Assembly (NCBI GenBank): GCA_900770945.1
Contig: CAAGME010000045.1
Span: forward strand, 1-50,616
DNA: 50,616 nt
Origin: Clostridia bacterium
Lineage (GTDB): Bacteria; Bacillota; Clostridia; Christensenellales; Borkfalkiaceae
Direction: 5' to 3'
The stretch's first letter is position 1. Each line of letters starts with the position of its first letter. Shown piece by piece: positions 19,401 to 26,500 of this stretch. The notes beneath the pieces are model-generated. The model did not search any database, had not been told where the DNA came from, and saw only the letters and a program-made list of their open reading frames with translations. The position numbers were made by a program, and so were the translations under genes.

Positions 19401-19609
19401 TAGCCGAAATGGGCGCGTACGGCATAATCAATCTGAACGCTGCCGTCGAAAAAGACGCCGCCGGAAACACAACCGTTACCGTTGCGCAGGCTTTGGATAA
19501 GATATTCGAAGGCACCGGCGAATCCTGGGAAGGCAAGACCACCAAGGATTTGCTTACGAGCTTAGTAACCGCCGCGTATAAAGCAAAGACGGCAACTCCG
19601 ACCCCGTAA
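13463..19609 (+). CDS. Giant membrane-anchored repeat protein, unknown family
   Basis: A 2048-residue protein I do not recognise. One hydrophobic helix near the N-terminus (about 10-33, FLLGMLFGVVSLIGGVGVGV) is not followed by a lipobox or clear cleavage site, so it probably serves as a membrane anchor. The rest is a dense series of short motifs of the form hydrophobic-G-D/E-hydrophobic-hydrophobic (IGDVL, LGDLL, VGGII), suggesting a solenoid. Residues about 730-1470 contain seven clear copies plus one degenerate copy of a roughly 103-residue unit marked by PEKYE.NEFVKA.Y. A second repeat, GYTYDE.TN.WKD followed by GV, recurs about 1755-1920 with weaker copies earlier. The C-terminus ends in TPTP. 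No enzyme motif, sorting signal or coiled coil is evident. RBS AGGAGAG. It lies just upstream of rpsF but has its own promoter. Confidence 0.85.
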   Translation: MSGLFRRFTAFLLGMLFGVVSLIGGVGVGVYWAYKNVKPLRGIEEPIGDIKNSTIEQLAELVVQATKNPNEYTLARIEKEYGLDIAGVLKTAGVDVSATKDNDLKALENVSILSFLSGMDKFLGSIRVRALYVFIPTVTGQSLDDLLSREAQATLGDLTVWELINSAEGSEELGFLSAIKKLKLGSLLPSVFDAAYDEAAHKYTYSVKGDSASQLGILNLVADVEFGAIIDVASGADVVTELVEGDLLTIGKMKIAEVLDTVASVTGKEIADEIAKYTRTFGSLEVRDLFLKNEAGKYVFNADKLISSVELGYVVGYEKGDDGEWVDKDGKKADGLLGVLAKLNIGDVLKGDGDVIKTIEAVAGDMTIETVFKTFMDEDKIPLIVKKLGQMTVSSIIGSGTDRILDRILENLNLGLSEITLRDALSDILPEKAKDFIESNALLNGLCDLRFGDLIREKEDYTLDTFVTALENAIGKIRLGDVVGLKYENGKWNCNEFLGILMDKTLGDFLNITRAKNPTDVINDVLGNVTFGDFFGAAFGYTEVDGIYQKDGEKVTKNFDENFLDMKIADLVVTIATGKEQGGVKANVKALTLGDFYYALAHAIPFKPEWASYDEAEGKVYIDNEFKNLSKLVLNLNVDEVYHNYKSWEFWKEKTGVIKVGDIIGFVLNKYTPVKAELSGSDWVVTSDVLKDSIASVLNIEFKDIYSGDWEALVRKAFGGMTIGDILRNFVPEKYEDNPFIAATYKISIDGVLDIWESKTGRKAALYDYIADIYGNVTVGDAVDNFWTGWKDIDALKTVFEIKVSDYAGVLLGQRSIEAVFGDISVKDLTDDLIPEKYKTNKIVIALSSLSVKDVLDLTDGGVTKEKANNLVAAKFGDANIGDAIALFYDKWADVSALSEVGLIKIADISSMLCGFKPVSELLSNVTVGGLLGDIVPEKYESNEFVKAAYTINVGEVIELIAKFDKDKLYNKIEEKFGEVAFGSVISLFYSDWALVSPLNALGSIKITDYAAVLLGKKSAEKVFGGITVGELIESFVPDKYENNEFVKAVYDVTVGGIVRYTADFIKTKDFNPIYERVGKQLDGIILGSAIALFYPDWAANSALRAVGDILFTDYLDMFVGKKSIDATVGAITFGELLGSFIPDKYEDNELVKAVYAVTVSNVINIVADFVKTKDGNALFDDIYALFGTVPTGSIVELFYADYEKISPLKTAGEIAVMDYLSFALGKKSAEAVFGGVTVGGLIKSFMPEKWNGNKFVANTYDISVKGIIDIITDKTDKKAAVYDYLVTVYGDTSFGDIVSLFTDKYTELSVTKSICSLELCDVAGIFLGKKSVSGALEKITLGDLLGDIVPDKYDDNEFVKAVYGVTVGGIVADVATTVKDKNADAIYNRITEKFDGVALGSAISLFYDKWASNSALNVIGSVTIPDYVGLALEKKSVEAVFGATTIGDVVSGFIKKDEVKQSAVMKALFAVSVNDIIDCSTGKITFKDLTFDKLGELSVNDVQELINSIAGTSFDVAAEAPYGKDAVRKILSVKLNDFRKGFKDGVKSICASISVGDAAADIVKKVADRLGVNQEYELVDGKYVVTGGFDVLMNDYYNITLYELVKNATNLGWIKGKINKPFGAYLKDVMTVVANKMPAFYSGSVSFDGETYAATGTYSALLEAVLNVTPKAVYDGLKANGSDYVFGDEMFGKVMLGYIFDGGNNTYSEGKWLDKDGAEYDFGAGAEGVLKKTMYSLTVGGIMTGNAYTIILDAVKDVQVGEVLGYTYDETTNVWMDGETEVKGVLGKVASEKVGNLNMTTIDGWKIGEILGYTYDEATNTWKNGGTTVTGVMAKMAFETIGDLDNLEATVKGWTITDVLGETAVNGNKVLKIVGNTPIGNLASGIDNVTIGEIMGYTYDETTNTWKDSENKAAEGVVLALADLKVGEITGKVIQDKVNKMKVKSLIKTEGTPMSLLADDVTVENAATKMQERLQTATIAEMGAYGIINLNAAVEKDAAGNTTVTVAQALDKIFEGTGESWEGKTTKDLLTSLVTAAYKAKTATPTP
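15651..17900 (+). repeat. About 310-base tandem repeat block inside the giant gene
   Basis: The P-E/D-K-Y marker begins near 15651, 15961, 16267, 16571, 16887, 17201 and 17509, with a degenerate copy near 17823. The period is 304-316 bases (about 103 residues). Copies differ at many third and also first positions, so the expansion is not very recent. Each unit contains two to four of the short IGD-type motifs. Confidence 0.8.
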
Positions 19610-19633
19610 ATGCCTGTAAAACGCTAAAAACGT

Positions 19634-19662
19634 TTGACAAAATTATTATAATCTGTTAAAAT
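19634..19662 (+). promoter_or_regulatory. Promoter of rpsF-ssb-rpsR
   Basis: TTGACA (19634-19639), a 17-base spacer and TAAAAT (19657-19662). It begins 25 bases after the previous stop codon. A weak AAACG/CGTTT hairpin between that stop and the -35 is the only candidate terminator for the gene before. Confidence 0.8.
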
Positions 19663-19665
19663 ATC

Positions 19666-19757
19666 AAAGCTCGGGGTAAACTCGGGCTTTGATAGGCGGA
19701 TTTTTCCGCTTAATACGCCTTGTCCGGCGGCTGTGCCGGACCGAATAAGACCGGGAG
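19666..19757 (+). promoter_or_regulatory. Probable S6:S18 ribosomal leader RNA
   Basis: The leader starts with a 10-bp hairpin (19666-19690, two G-U pairs). It continues with a GCGGA/TCCGC hairpin and a perfect TCCGGC (19723-19728) / GCCGGA (19735-19740) stem, followed at once by CCGAATAAGACCGG. A CCG-containing motif next to a stem is the hallmark of the known leader bound by the S6:S18 complex, which represses its own operon. I recognise the pattern but could not score a covariance model. Confidence 0.5.
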
Positions 19758-19766
19758 GTAAAACAC

Positions 19767-20054
19767 ATGAAAAAGTACGAAATGCTTTATATTCTCGACA
19801 ATGCGATCGCGGACGAAGCTAAGGAAGCTATCATAGCTAAGTTCGAGCAGCTCGTTAAGGATAACGGCGGCGTAGTCGAAGGTTCCGATAAGTGGGGCGC
19901 AAAAAAGCTTGCTTATCTCATCAACGACAAGCCCGAAGGGTATTACGTTCTTCTCACGTTCGAATCCGAACCGAGCTTCATTAAGGAGCTTGACAGGGTT
20001 GCGGGTATCACCGAGAACGTTATGAGAAGGCTTGTTACCGTTCGTAACGCGTAA
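19767..20054 (+). CDS. rpsF: 30S ribosomal protein S6
   Basis: A 95-residue ribosomal protein of normal length. It begins KKYEMLYILDN and has the conserved block WGAKKLAYLINDKPEGYYVLLTF (about 43-65), typical of S6 from Firmicutes. It binds 16S rRNA in the platform of the small subunit together with S18, encoded two genes downstream. RBS GGGAGG lies eight bases before the ATG. It is the first gene of the classic rpsF-ssb-rpsR operon. Confidence 0.97.
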   Translation: MKKYEMLYILDNAIADEAKEAIIAKFEQLVKDNGGVVEGSDKWGAKKLAYLINDKPEGYYVLLTFESEPSFIKELDRVAGITENVMRRLVTVRNA

Positions 20055-20086
20055 GATAACAACTATCACTAAAGTAGGAGATTATT

Positions 20087-20506
20087 ATGAACAAGGTATT
20101 CCTTATCGGTAATTTAACGCGTGACCCCGAACTTGCGGAAACCGCAAGCGGGATAAAAGTCTGCCGCTTTGCTATCGCGGTAAACAGAATTTACTCGGGT
20201 AGCGACGGTACGAGAGAAACCGATTATTTTAACATAACGGTTTGGCGTACTCAGGCGGAAAACTGCGGAAAATACCTTAAAAAAGGCAGCAAAGTTGCCA
20301 TCAGCGGCAGCTTGCAGAACCGTTCCTACGAAGACAAAGACGGAGTTAAAAGAAACGTTACGGATATCGTTGCCGACGGCGTCGGCGGCGTGGAATTCCT
20401 CTCTTCGAGGTCCATAGGTGACGATGAAATTTCCGCCCGTCCGCAGGGCAGAGAAAAACCTCGGCTTGAACCTGTCGCCGATGATGACGACGGTTTGCCG
20501 TTCTAA
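20087..20506 (+). CDS. ssb: Single-stranded DNA-binding protein
   Basis: A 139-residue SSB. The OB fold spans about 1-105: MNKVFLIGNLTRDPEL at the start, FAIAVNR, TDYFNITVWR, NCGKYLKKGSKVAISGSL. The C-terminal tail is short and ends in the acidic tip DDDDGLPF, the conserved docking peptide for replication and repair partners. It binds and protects single-stranded DNA as a tetramer. It lies 32 bases after rpsF with RBS AGGAG and 21 bases before rpsR. The linker is short compared with the 160-180 residue SSBs of many Firmicutes. Confidence 0.97.
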   Translation: MNKVFLIGNLTRDPELAETASGIKVCRFAIAVNRIYSGSDGTRETDYFNITVWRTQAENCGKYLKKGSKVAISGSLQNRSYEDKDGVKRNVTDIVADGVGGVEFLSSRSIGDDEISARPQGREKPRLEPVADDDDGLPF

Positions 20507-20527
20507 GTTTAATTAAGGAGTTTTAAC

Positions 20528-20773
20528 ATGGAAGAAAATAAAGTTAAAAAACCCATGAGAAGAATCAGCAGAAAAAAAGTCTGCACCTTCTGCGTGGAAA
20601 AAGCCGAACATATCGACTATAAGGATTCCGCTAAGCTCAAAAAGTTCGTTACGGAAAAAGGGAAAATTCTTCCCCGCCGTATGACCGGTGTCTGCGCTAA
20701 GCACCAGAGAGAACTTTCCGAAGCTATCAAAAAAGCAAGAATCGTTGCCCTTCTTCCCTTTAAGGGCGAGTAA
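20528..20773 (+). CDS. rpsR: 30S ribosomal protein S18
   Basis: An 81-residue ribosomal protein that pairs with S6 in the small subunit. The core KLKKFVTEKGKILPRRMTGV is diagnostic. It carries CTFC near the N-terminus (about 19-22) and CAKH (about 58-61), so it seems to be the zinc-binding (C+) form of S18. RBS AAGGAG. It ends the operon and is followed three bases later by a strong terminator. Confidence 0.97.
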   Translation: MEENKVKKPMRRISRKKVCTFCVEKAEHIDYKDSAKLKKFVTEKGKILPRRMTGVCAKHQRELSEAIKKARIVALLPFKGE

Positions 20774-20776
20774 GAA

Positions 20777-20799
20777 AAAGAGCCGCAAGGCTCTTTTTT
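20777..20799 (+). terminator. Terminator of rpsF-ssb-rpsR
   Basis: AAGAGCC, loop GCAA, GGCTCTT, then a T tract. A compact seven-base-pair intrinsic terminator directly after the rpsR stop codon. Confidence 0.9.
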
Positions 20800-20965
20800 C
20801 ATATGTAAATTTAGCTTAAGCGGCAACGAAAGCACGCGTCGAAAAGCCCTGAAACGGCAAAAAACTTCGGTGCGTGTTTTTTGTCGACCGTTACTAAAAC
20901 GTTAAAAATTATATCGTTTAAAGGCGAATAATGGGCAAATTATTGTTAAATTTGCCTTACGATTC

Positions 20966-20994
20966 TTGCGTATACTCAAAAACTATGATATAAT
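20966..20994 (+). promoter_or_regulatory. Putative promoter of the LytTR/GHKL operon
   Basis: TTGCGT (20966-20971), a 17-base spacer and a perfect TATAAT (20989-20994). If used, the transcript would carry a leader of nearly 300 bases that includes the hairpin run. Confidence 0.5.
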
Positions 20995-21007
20995 AACGTA
21001 GAAACGA

Positions 21008-21120
21008 GACAAAAATGCAATTTTGTCGGCAACTACCGTTGCCATGCGCTTTGGCTTTGCCAAACAGCCGTTTCCGTTGAAATATTGCGTGAAAAAGTCC
21101 TTGCGAGCAAACTTTTTCAC
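21008..21120. repeat. Run of four perfect hairpins
   Basis: Four inverted repeats follow one another: GACAAAA/TTTTGTC (21008-21027), GGCAAC/GTTGCC (21028-21043, loop TACC), TTTGGC/GCCAAA (21050-21064) and GTGAAAAAGT/ACTTTTTCAC (21089-21120). None is followed by a T tract, so they do not look like terminators. They may form a dispersed intergenic element or a structured leader. Confidence 0.55.
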
Positions 21121-21286
21121 TTATATTATACAAACGAAATTTGCTTTTGATAACGTGAAAATATTATTTAAGAGAGAAAAAAGACCTTTATTACCCTTCC
21201 ATTATAGCTTAGGTAACGGAACTTGAAAAGTGTTAATTCATATATTACACTTTTTTCGGTCAAATATATTGTATCAGGAGGATAAA

Positions 21287-22000
21287 ATGATAAAAATCGC
21301 CGTGGTTGAAGACTCTAAGACGGAATCGAATAAGATTTTGACGTATCTCGATAAGTTTTGTTCTTCGGAGAACTTAGAGTACAAAGCCGAATATTTTTCG
21401 GACGGAATATATTTTGTCGATAAGTTGAAAAATAATTACGACGTTGTGATTCTCGATATCGACATGCCTTTGCTTGACGGAATGAGCGCGGCGAAAAAGC
21501 TTCGCGAGGCGGGCGGCGAAGGCGATATTATTTTCGTAACGAATTTAACGCAATACGCTATATCCGGGTATGAAGTGGATGCGGTCGCTTACCTTGTGAA
21601 GCCCGTCGTGTATTATACTTTTGCGAACGCCATGAAAAAGGTTATCGCAAAGAGGCGGCTCAGAGCGGACAAAGGGAAAGATATCGTTATTCCGTCAAAG
21701 CAAGACGGGGTGAGCATAGTTTCGCCCGCGGTATTGAAGTATATCGACGTTATAGGGCATGATTTATATTTTTACACCGAGGACGGCGTTTTCTGCTATC
21801 ATAGAAAGACTTTAAAAGATATCATGACTATGTTGCCGTGCGGAAGCTTTGCGTACTGCTCTAACCATTGCGTGGTCAACCTAAAATATGTTTCTTGCAT
21901 AAAAGGCAAAACCGTAGCCTTGTCGGACAAAGCCGAGCTTGACTTAACGCGCGGCAAAAAGAAAGAGTTCTTAGAATTTTTTATGGCGTATATAAGGTGA
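21287..22000 (+). CDS. LytTR-family response regulator (AgrA-like)
   Basis: A 237-residue response regulator. The receiver domain (1-125) has E8/D9, phospho-acceptor D57 in VVILDIDMPLLDG, and K in AYLVKPV. The LytTR DNA-binding domain covers about 140-237, with the typical KYIDVIGHDLYFYTEDG and FAYCSNHCVVNLKYVSCIKG blocks. I chose the ATG at 21287 because AGGAGG lies directly upstream; a longer in-frame start at 21230 has no such site. Its stop is followed three bases later by the GHKL kinase gene. Regulators of this type usually control secreted or cell-surface functions, and the next operon encodes a secreted GH3 enzyme, a plausible target. Confidence 0.93.
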   Translation: MIKIAVVEDSKTESNKILTYLDKFCSSENLEYKAEYFSDGIYFVDKLKNNYDVVILDIDMPLLDGMSAAKKLREAGGEGDIIFVTNLTQYAISGYEVDAVAYLVKPVVYYTFANAMKKVIAKRRLRADKGKDIVIPSKQDGVSIVSPAVLKYIDVIGHDLYFYTEDGVFCYHRKTLKDIMTMLPCGSFAYCSNHCVVNLKYVSCIKGKTVALSDKAELDLTRGKKKEFLEFFMAYIR

Positions 22001-22003
22001 GAT

Positions 22004-23302
22004 ATGGATACAGTGATTAGTTTTTTTCAAAATAATTTTTTTGTTTTCGAAATAATGTTTTGTTTTGTACCGTATATTTTGTTTTTGAAAGCGGACAAGT
22101 ATACTTGGCTTAAAGCCGCCGCCGCGGTTTTAGCTATCGTTGCGTATTCGTCGGTTGCATCTCTGCTCGGAAAGAATGGTTTTTTAGGTGCGCAAAGGTG
22201 GTTTGCCATACCTTCTTTTTTGATTTTGTTTGCGTTGGTACTTGTGGGCGTAAAACTGAGCTTCAAGTCGGATATTTGGACGTGTACTTTTTGGGGAATA
22301 AGCGCGTATCTTACTCAGCATATATTTTTCAGAGTTCGAATGTTGACAATAATTATACTTTCTCGTAACGGAGTAAATATCGAATGGCTCAATTACGTTT
22401 GTTATTGGTGCGAAATGCTACTCGTGAACTTCTTTTGTTGGCTGTTCTATTCTCGTAACTTGCAAAAGCACGGGGATTTGAAAATCAACAACAAGAGATT
22501 GATTATAGTTTCCGTAGCGTCTTTGGTGGTCGTCAACTTTCTGAATTCGATAAGCATGTTTTATTCTTTCGGCATGCCTATAGTTCCTCTCGTTGCGTTT
22601 TACTTGTACGCGTTGCTCGATTGCGTGATTCTTTTGTATTGCCTATACGAAAATATTTACGTCAAGTCGATTGAAGACGAAGTGAAAACCGTTCATTCGC
22701 TATGGCAGGAAGACCGAAAGCGGTACGAACTTTCAAAGAGTAGCATGGATTTGTTGAACATGAAGATACACGACTTAAAATACAGTATTTCCAATTATAT
22801 CGACGACGAAACGACGTTGAAAGAAGTAAGCAAAGCGATTGTCACCTGCGATTCGCATCTGAGAACGAACAACGAAGTTCTCGACGTAGTATTGTCGCAA
22901 ACGAAAATGATATGCGACGGGAAAGGCATACGCTTTTCCTGCATAGCCGACGGAAAAATTCTCAGCGGAATAAGCGCGGGCGAATTGTATTCGCTGTTCT
23001 GTAACGCCATAGATAACGCTATAGAGTGTCTTGAAAAGGTGGAAGACTCGGAAAAGAAAAATCTTTCCGTTATAGTTAAAAAACTCAACGAAATGGTTTT
23101 GATACAGATTGAAAATTACGTGCCGAACGAAGTGACTTTTGTGGACGGATTGCCGCAAACGACTAAGTCGAACAAGCAAAACCACGGATTCGGCGTGAAA
23201 AGCATGTCGTATATAGTAAAAAAATACGGCGTGTACATTAACTTTTCGACGGAAGACAACGTTTTCACGGTGGAAATAATTTTCCCGTTGAACAAAAACT
23301 GA
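22004..23302 (+). CDS. GHKL sensor histidine kinase (AgrC-like)
   Basis: A 432-residue sensor kinase. The N-terminal half has six hydrophobic helices (about 13-215), as in AgrC-type receptors. A linker helix follows, then the dimerisation segment with the probable phospho-acceptor His in MKIHDLKYSI (about residue 251), and a GHKL ATPase domain with N box LFCNAIDNAIECL and G box NHGFGVKSM. It forms an operon with the LytTR regulator three bases upstream. AgrC relatives sense small peptides, but no agrB/agrD-like gene is in the window, so the ligand is unknown. Confidence 0.9.
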   Translation: MDTVISFFQNNFFVFEIMFCFVPYILFLKADKYTWLKAAAAVLAIVAYSSVASLLGKNGFLGAQRWFAIPSFLILFALVLVGVKLSFKSDIWTCTFWGISAYLTQHIFFRVRMLTIIILSRNGVNIEWLNYVCYWCEMLLVNFFCWLFYSRNLQKHGDLKINNKRLIIVSVASLVVVNFLNSISMFYSFGMPIVPLVAFYLYALLDCVILLYCLYENIYVKSIEDEVKTVHSLWQEDRKRYELSKSSMDLLNMKIHDLKYSISNYIDDETTLKEVSKAIVTCDSHLRTNNEVLDVVLSQTKMICDGKGIRFSCIADGKILSGISAGELYSLFCNAIDNAIECLEKVEDSEKKNLSVIVKKLNEMVLIQIENYVPNEVTFVDGLPQTTKSNKQNHGFGVKSMSYIVKKYGVYINFSTEDNVFTVEIIFPLNKN

Positions 23303-23325
23303 AAAAAACGGAAACAAAACGTGAT

Positions 23326-23355
23326 GCCTCGTTTAAAAAGAACGGGGCTTTTTTT
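23326..23355 (+). terminator. Terminator of the LytTR/GHKL operon
   Basis: GCCTCGTT pairs with AACGGGGC (one G-U pair) across a seven-base loop and is followed by seven T residues. Confidence 0.88.
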
Positions 23356-23443
23356 GTGCCGTAAAAAAATATGTTTCTCTTCTCTCTTTTCGTCGCGTTT
23401 TTGCAAGATATGGCTTTTCGATTGCAATCTGCGACGGGTTGCG

Positions 23444-23472
23444 TTGACAAAGAATGGTTGCGCGGGTATTAT
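23444..23472 (+). promoter_or_regulatory. Promoter of GH3 cassette A
   Basis: TTGACA (23444-23449), a 17-base spacer and TATTAT (23467-23472), with the GH3 start about 75 bases downstream and RBS AGGAGG. The strong consensus suggests expression that needs no activator, though regulator sites could overlap it. Confidence 0.75.
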
Positions 23473-23547
23473 TATAGGGCGGTCGACGGTGGGCGGCGCA
23501 TAGCCTTGCTTAAGATTGCGACAAACAATTTATCAGGAGGATAAGTA

Positions 23548-26500
23548 ATGAACAAACCCAAGCAAATCGGCAAAATCGCAGCGGCGACGGTACTTGCTAT
23601 GAGCATACTCGCCACGGGAATGTTTAATACTCGTTCGGCTTCTGCGGAAGAGAAAAAGTATTATACTGATTTTGCAACTTATGAAGAGGAACTCGAATAC
23701 GCAGGGCGATTAAATCGCGAAATCTTTGCGGATTCCGTTGTCTTGATGAAAAACGAAAAGAAGGCTCTGCCTCTTAACGTAAAGACCGAAGGCAATATAT
23801 CCGTAGTGGGTATGCTTTCTTACAACACCGTAACGGGCGGCACAGGTTCCGGCGCGGGTAACGCAAGCGGATTTATTTCGCTTGAAAACAGTTTGCAGAG
23901 CGCAGGTTTCAATCTTAACGCGAAAGTCGCGAACATTTACAAAAACACCACTTGCGTGGCTCCCGTATCGATGGGGTTCATGGTAAGCAACACCACGGTC
24001 GAAGCTCCTTCGTCAATACTTGCAAGCGCGAGAGGTTCTTTCAACTTCTACGGCGACGCGGTTATCTGGACGATAGGCAGAGTAGGCGGAGAGGGACAAG
24101 ACTTGCTCTCTTACAACCTGCCCACGAACAGCGACAAAACAAAACATATTCTCGAACTCGACGATAACGAACTTGACGTTCTCGGCTATCTCGAAAGCCT
24201 TAAAGAAGCGGGCGCGGTAAAGAAAATAATAGTTTTATTGAACACCGCAAACGTTCTCGAACTCGGCGCACTCGAAGATAACGACAACGTTGACGCTATT
24301 TTGTGGATAGGTCAGCCCGGTTCCGCGGGACTCGGCGGACTCGGCGATGTCCTTACGGGCAAAATAACTCCGTCCGGCAGAACGGTCGACATATGGAACG
24401 CAAACCATAAAAACGACCCGACCTGGATGAACAACGGCAACCCCGGACAGAACGGCGTAGACCCCGATACCGGCGAAGAATACACGACGACGTCTTTCCG
24501 CAAAGACGGCGATAACTACGTTGCAGTAACGGGTCGTCCGAGAAGGGCGAGGCTTGAAGAAACGGGCAAAACGATAGAATACGAAGAAGGTATTTATCTT
24601 GGGTATAAGTATTACGAAACAGCCGCGGCGGAAAACGTTTTAACCGACGCGAGAGTAGGCTATGACGCAGCCGAAGGCACGATACCCGCCCGCTATAGCG
24701 GCGACGCTTATTATAACCGTTCCACCGGCGTTATTTATCCGTTCGGTTACGGTCTTTCCTATACGTCTTTCACGCAGAAGTTTGTCACTCAGGCTTCGGA
24801 GCTTGAAAACGCAATCAACGCCAAGAACGGCTTAGACGATAAAGTTTCCGTTCAGGTGGAAGTTCAGAACGTCGGTTCCGTTGCCGGAAAAGAAGTGGTT
24901 CAGTTATACGTTCATGCGCCGTATACGACCGGAGGCATCGAAAAAGCGGAAGTTTCGCTTGTTTCTTACGGAAAGACGGGATTGCTTCAACCGGGCGAAA
25001 AGGAAATAGTTACCGTCGACGTGCGTATCGGCGATATAGCTTCGTTCGATTATGACGACGCAAACGCAAACAATTGGTTCGGTTACGAAATCGAAGCGGG
25101 AGCTTACGAGTTCAGACTTCAGAAAAACTCCCACGAAAAAATAGCTTCGCTCGACGTTACCCTTACGGCTAAAACCGAAACGCTCGATAACGACGACGAC
25201 GCGACAAACAACACGCCTTTCTCAAACGGCGACGACTTCGACACGCTTTTGAATATCAAAGACAAAACGACAGGCGAAGTAAACACTCCGGACGGAATCA
25301 ATTCTTACACGATAAGCGGCGAAGTCGGCGGCAAAATGGTTATTATGAGCAGAGCCGATATGGCGGGAACGTTCCCGACCCCTCCGAAAGCTTCGACGGT
25401 GCTTTACGGTAAAAAGTGCATAGAACTCCTTTATAGTTACGACGTATCCGCGGATAAAGCAACCGATACCTCGAGATATAACGCTTACGCAGACAGCCGT
25501 AGCGATAAAACGAGCGACCCGTGGTATAAAACCGAGTCGGATATTCCTGCAGCCTGGACTCAGGGCGCGGGAACGATTACTGACGGAAAGTATTCCGTTC
25601 AACTCAAAAACATGATAGGTTTGCCGTATACCGACGCACAGTGGACTGAATTCATGAATCAGTTTACATACGAAGAACTTATCTCTATAATAAGCAGCAG
25701 CGGTTCGCCGAAGGTCGATTCGATAGGCAAATCCGCGCTTAGAGCGGCGGACGGTCCGGGACAGTTGTCGAGAGGCACGTTCTGGTGCTGCGCCGTCAAC
25801 ATCGGCTCGACCTGGGACTTAGACCTTGCCGAAAAGCAGGGCACGGCAATCGGCAACGAAGGCTTGTTTATGGGTATCACCGGTTGGTGGGGCCCCGGCG
25901 TTAACATTCATCGTTCGCCGTTCGGTGGAAGAAACTTTGAATATTATTCTCAGGACGCGTTGCAGGAAGGCTTGATGGTCGCAAGCGTCGTCACAGGTTA
26001 TCAGTCTAAGGGCGGTATCGCGTATCTCAAACACTTTGCCGTCGACGATATGGAAAACGTGCGTTACGGCTGCGGCACTTTTGTAGACGAACAGACCATA
26101 CGCGAAAATTACCTTAAAGCGTTCGAATACGGCGTAAAGGACGGCGGAGCCGGCGCGATGATGGCTTCTCACAACAGACTCGGTTGTATTCAGAACTACG
26201 GCAACTACGCTCTTACGACTGCCATTGCGGTAAACGAGTGGGGTTTTGACGGATATCTCCAGACCGATATGTACGTCGGTTATTCGAGAGCTTATTCCGT
26301 TATTCGCAGCGGCGTAAGCATACTTATGGGCAGCATGAGCGGCGACAATAAAGTAAGCGGTACTTGGGACGCGTCGGTAACGCGTTCGAACGGCGGAAAA
26401 GGCGTTGTACGCGACGGAGCCGCAGGCGAAGACGGAGTTGTTCCCGTTTCCTATACTCAATGGTACTGGGTACGTAACGCGGCGCAGAGATTGCTTTACG

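Larger units (their letters stand above)
20800..21286. other. Intergenic region before the LytTR operon
   Basis: About 490 bases without a credible gene. It contains an isolated hairpin GGCAAATT/AATTTGCC (about 20936-20958), a likely promoter (20966-20994), a run of four hairpins (21008-21120) and an AT-rich leader ending in the ribosome site AGGAGG. I looked here for an AgrD-like peptide gene to go with the GHKL kinase and found none. Confidence 0.65.

Noticed and set aside
21023..21226. Possible 67-residue protein or peptide pheromone precursor before the LytTR gene
   Set aside because: It would start at TTG, runs straight through the hairpin cluster, has no ribosome site and no AgrD-like features.
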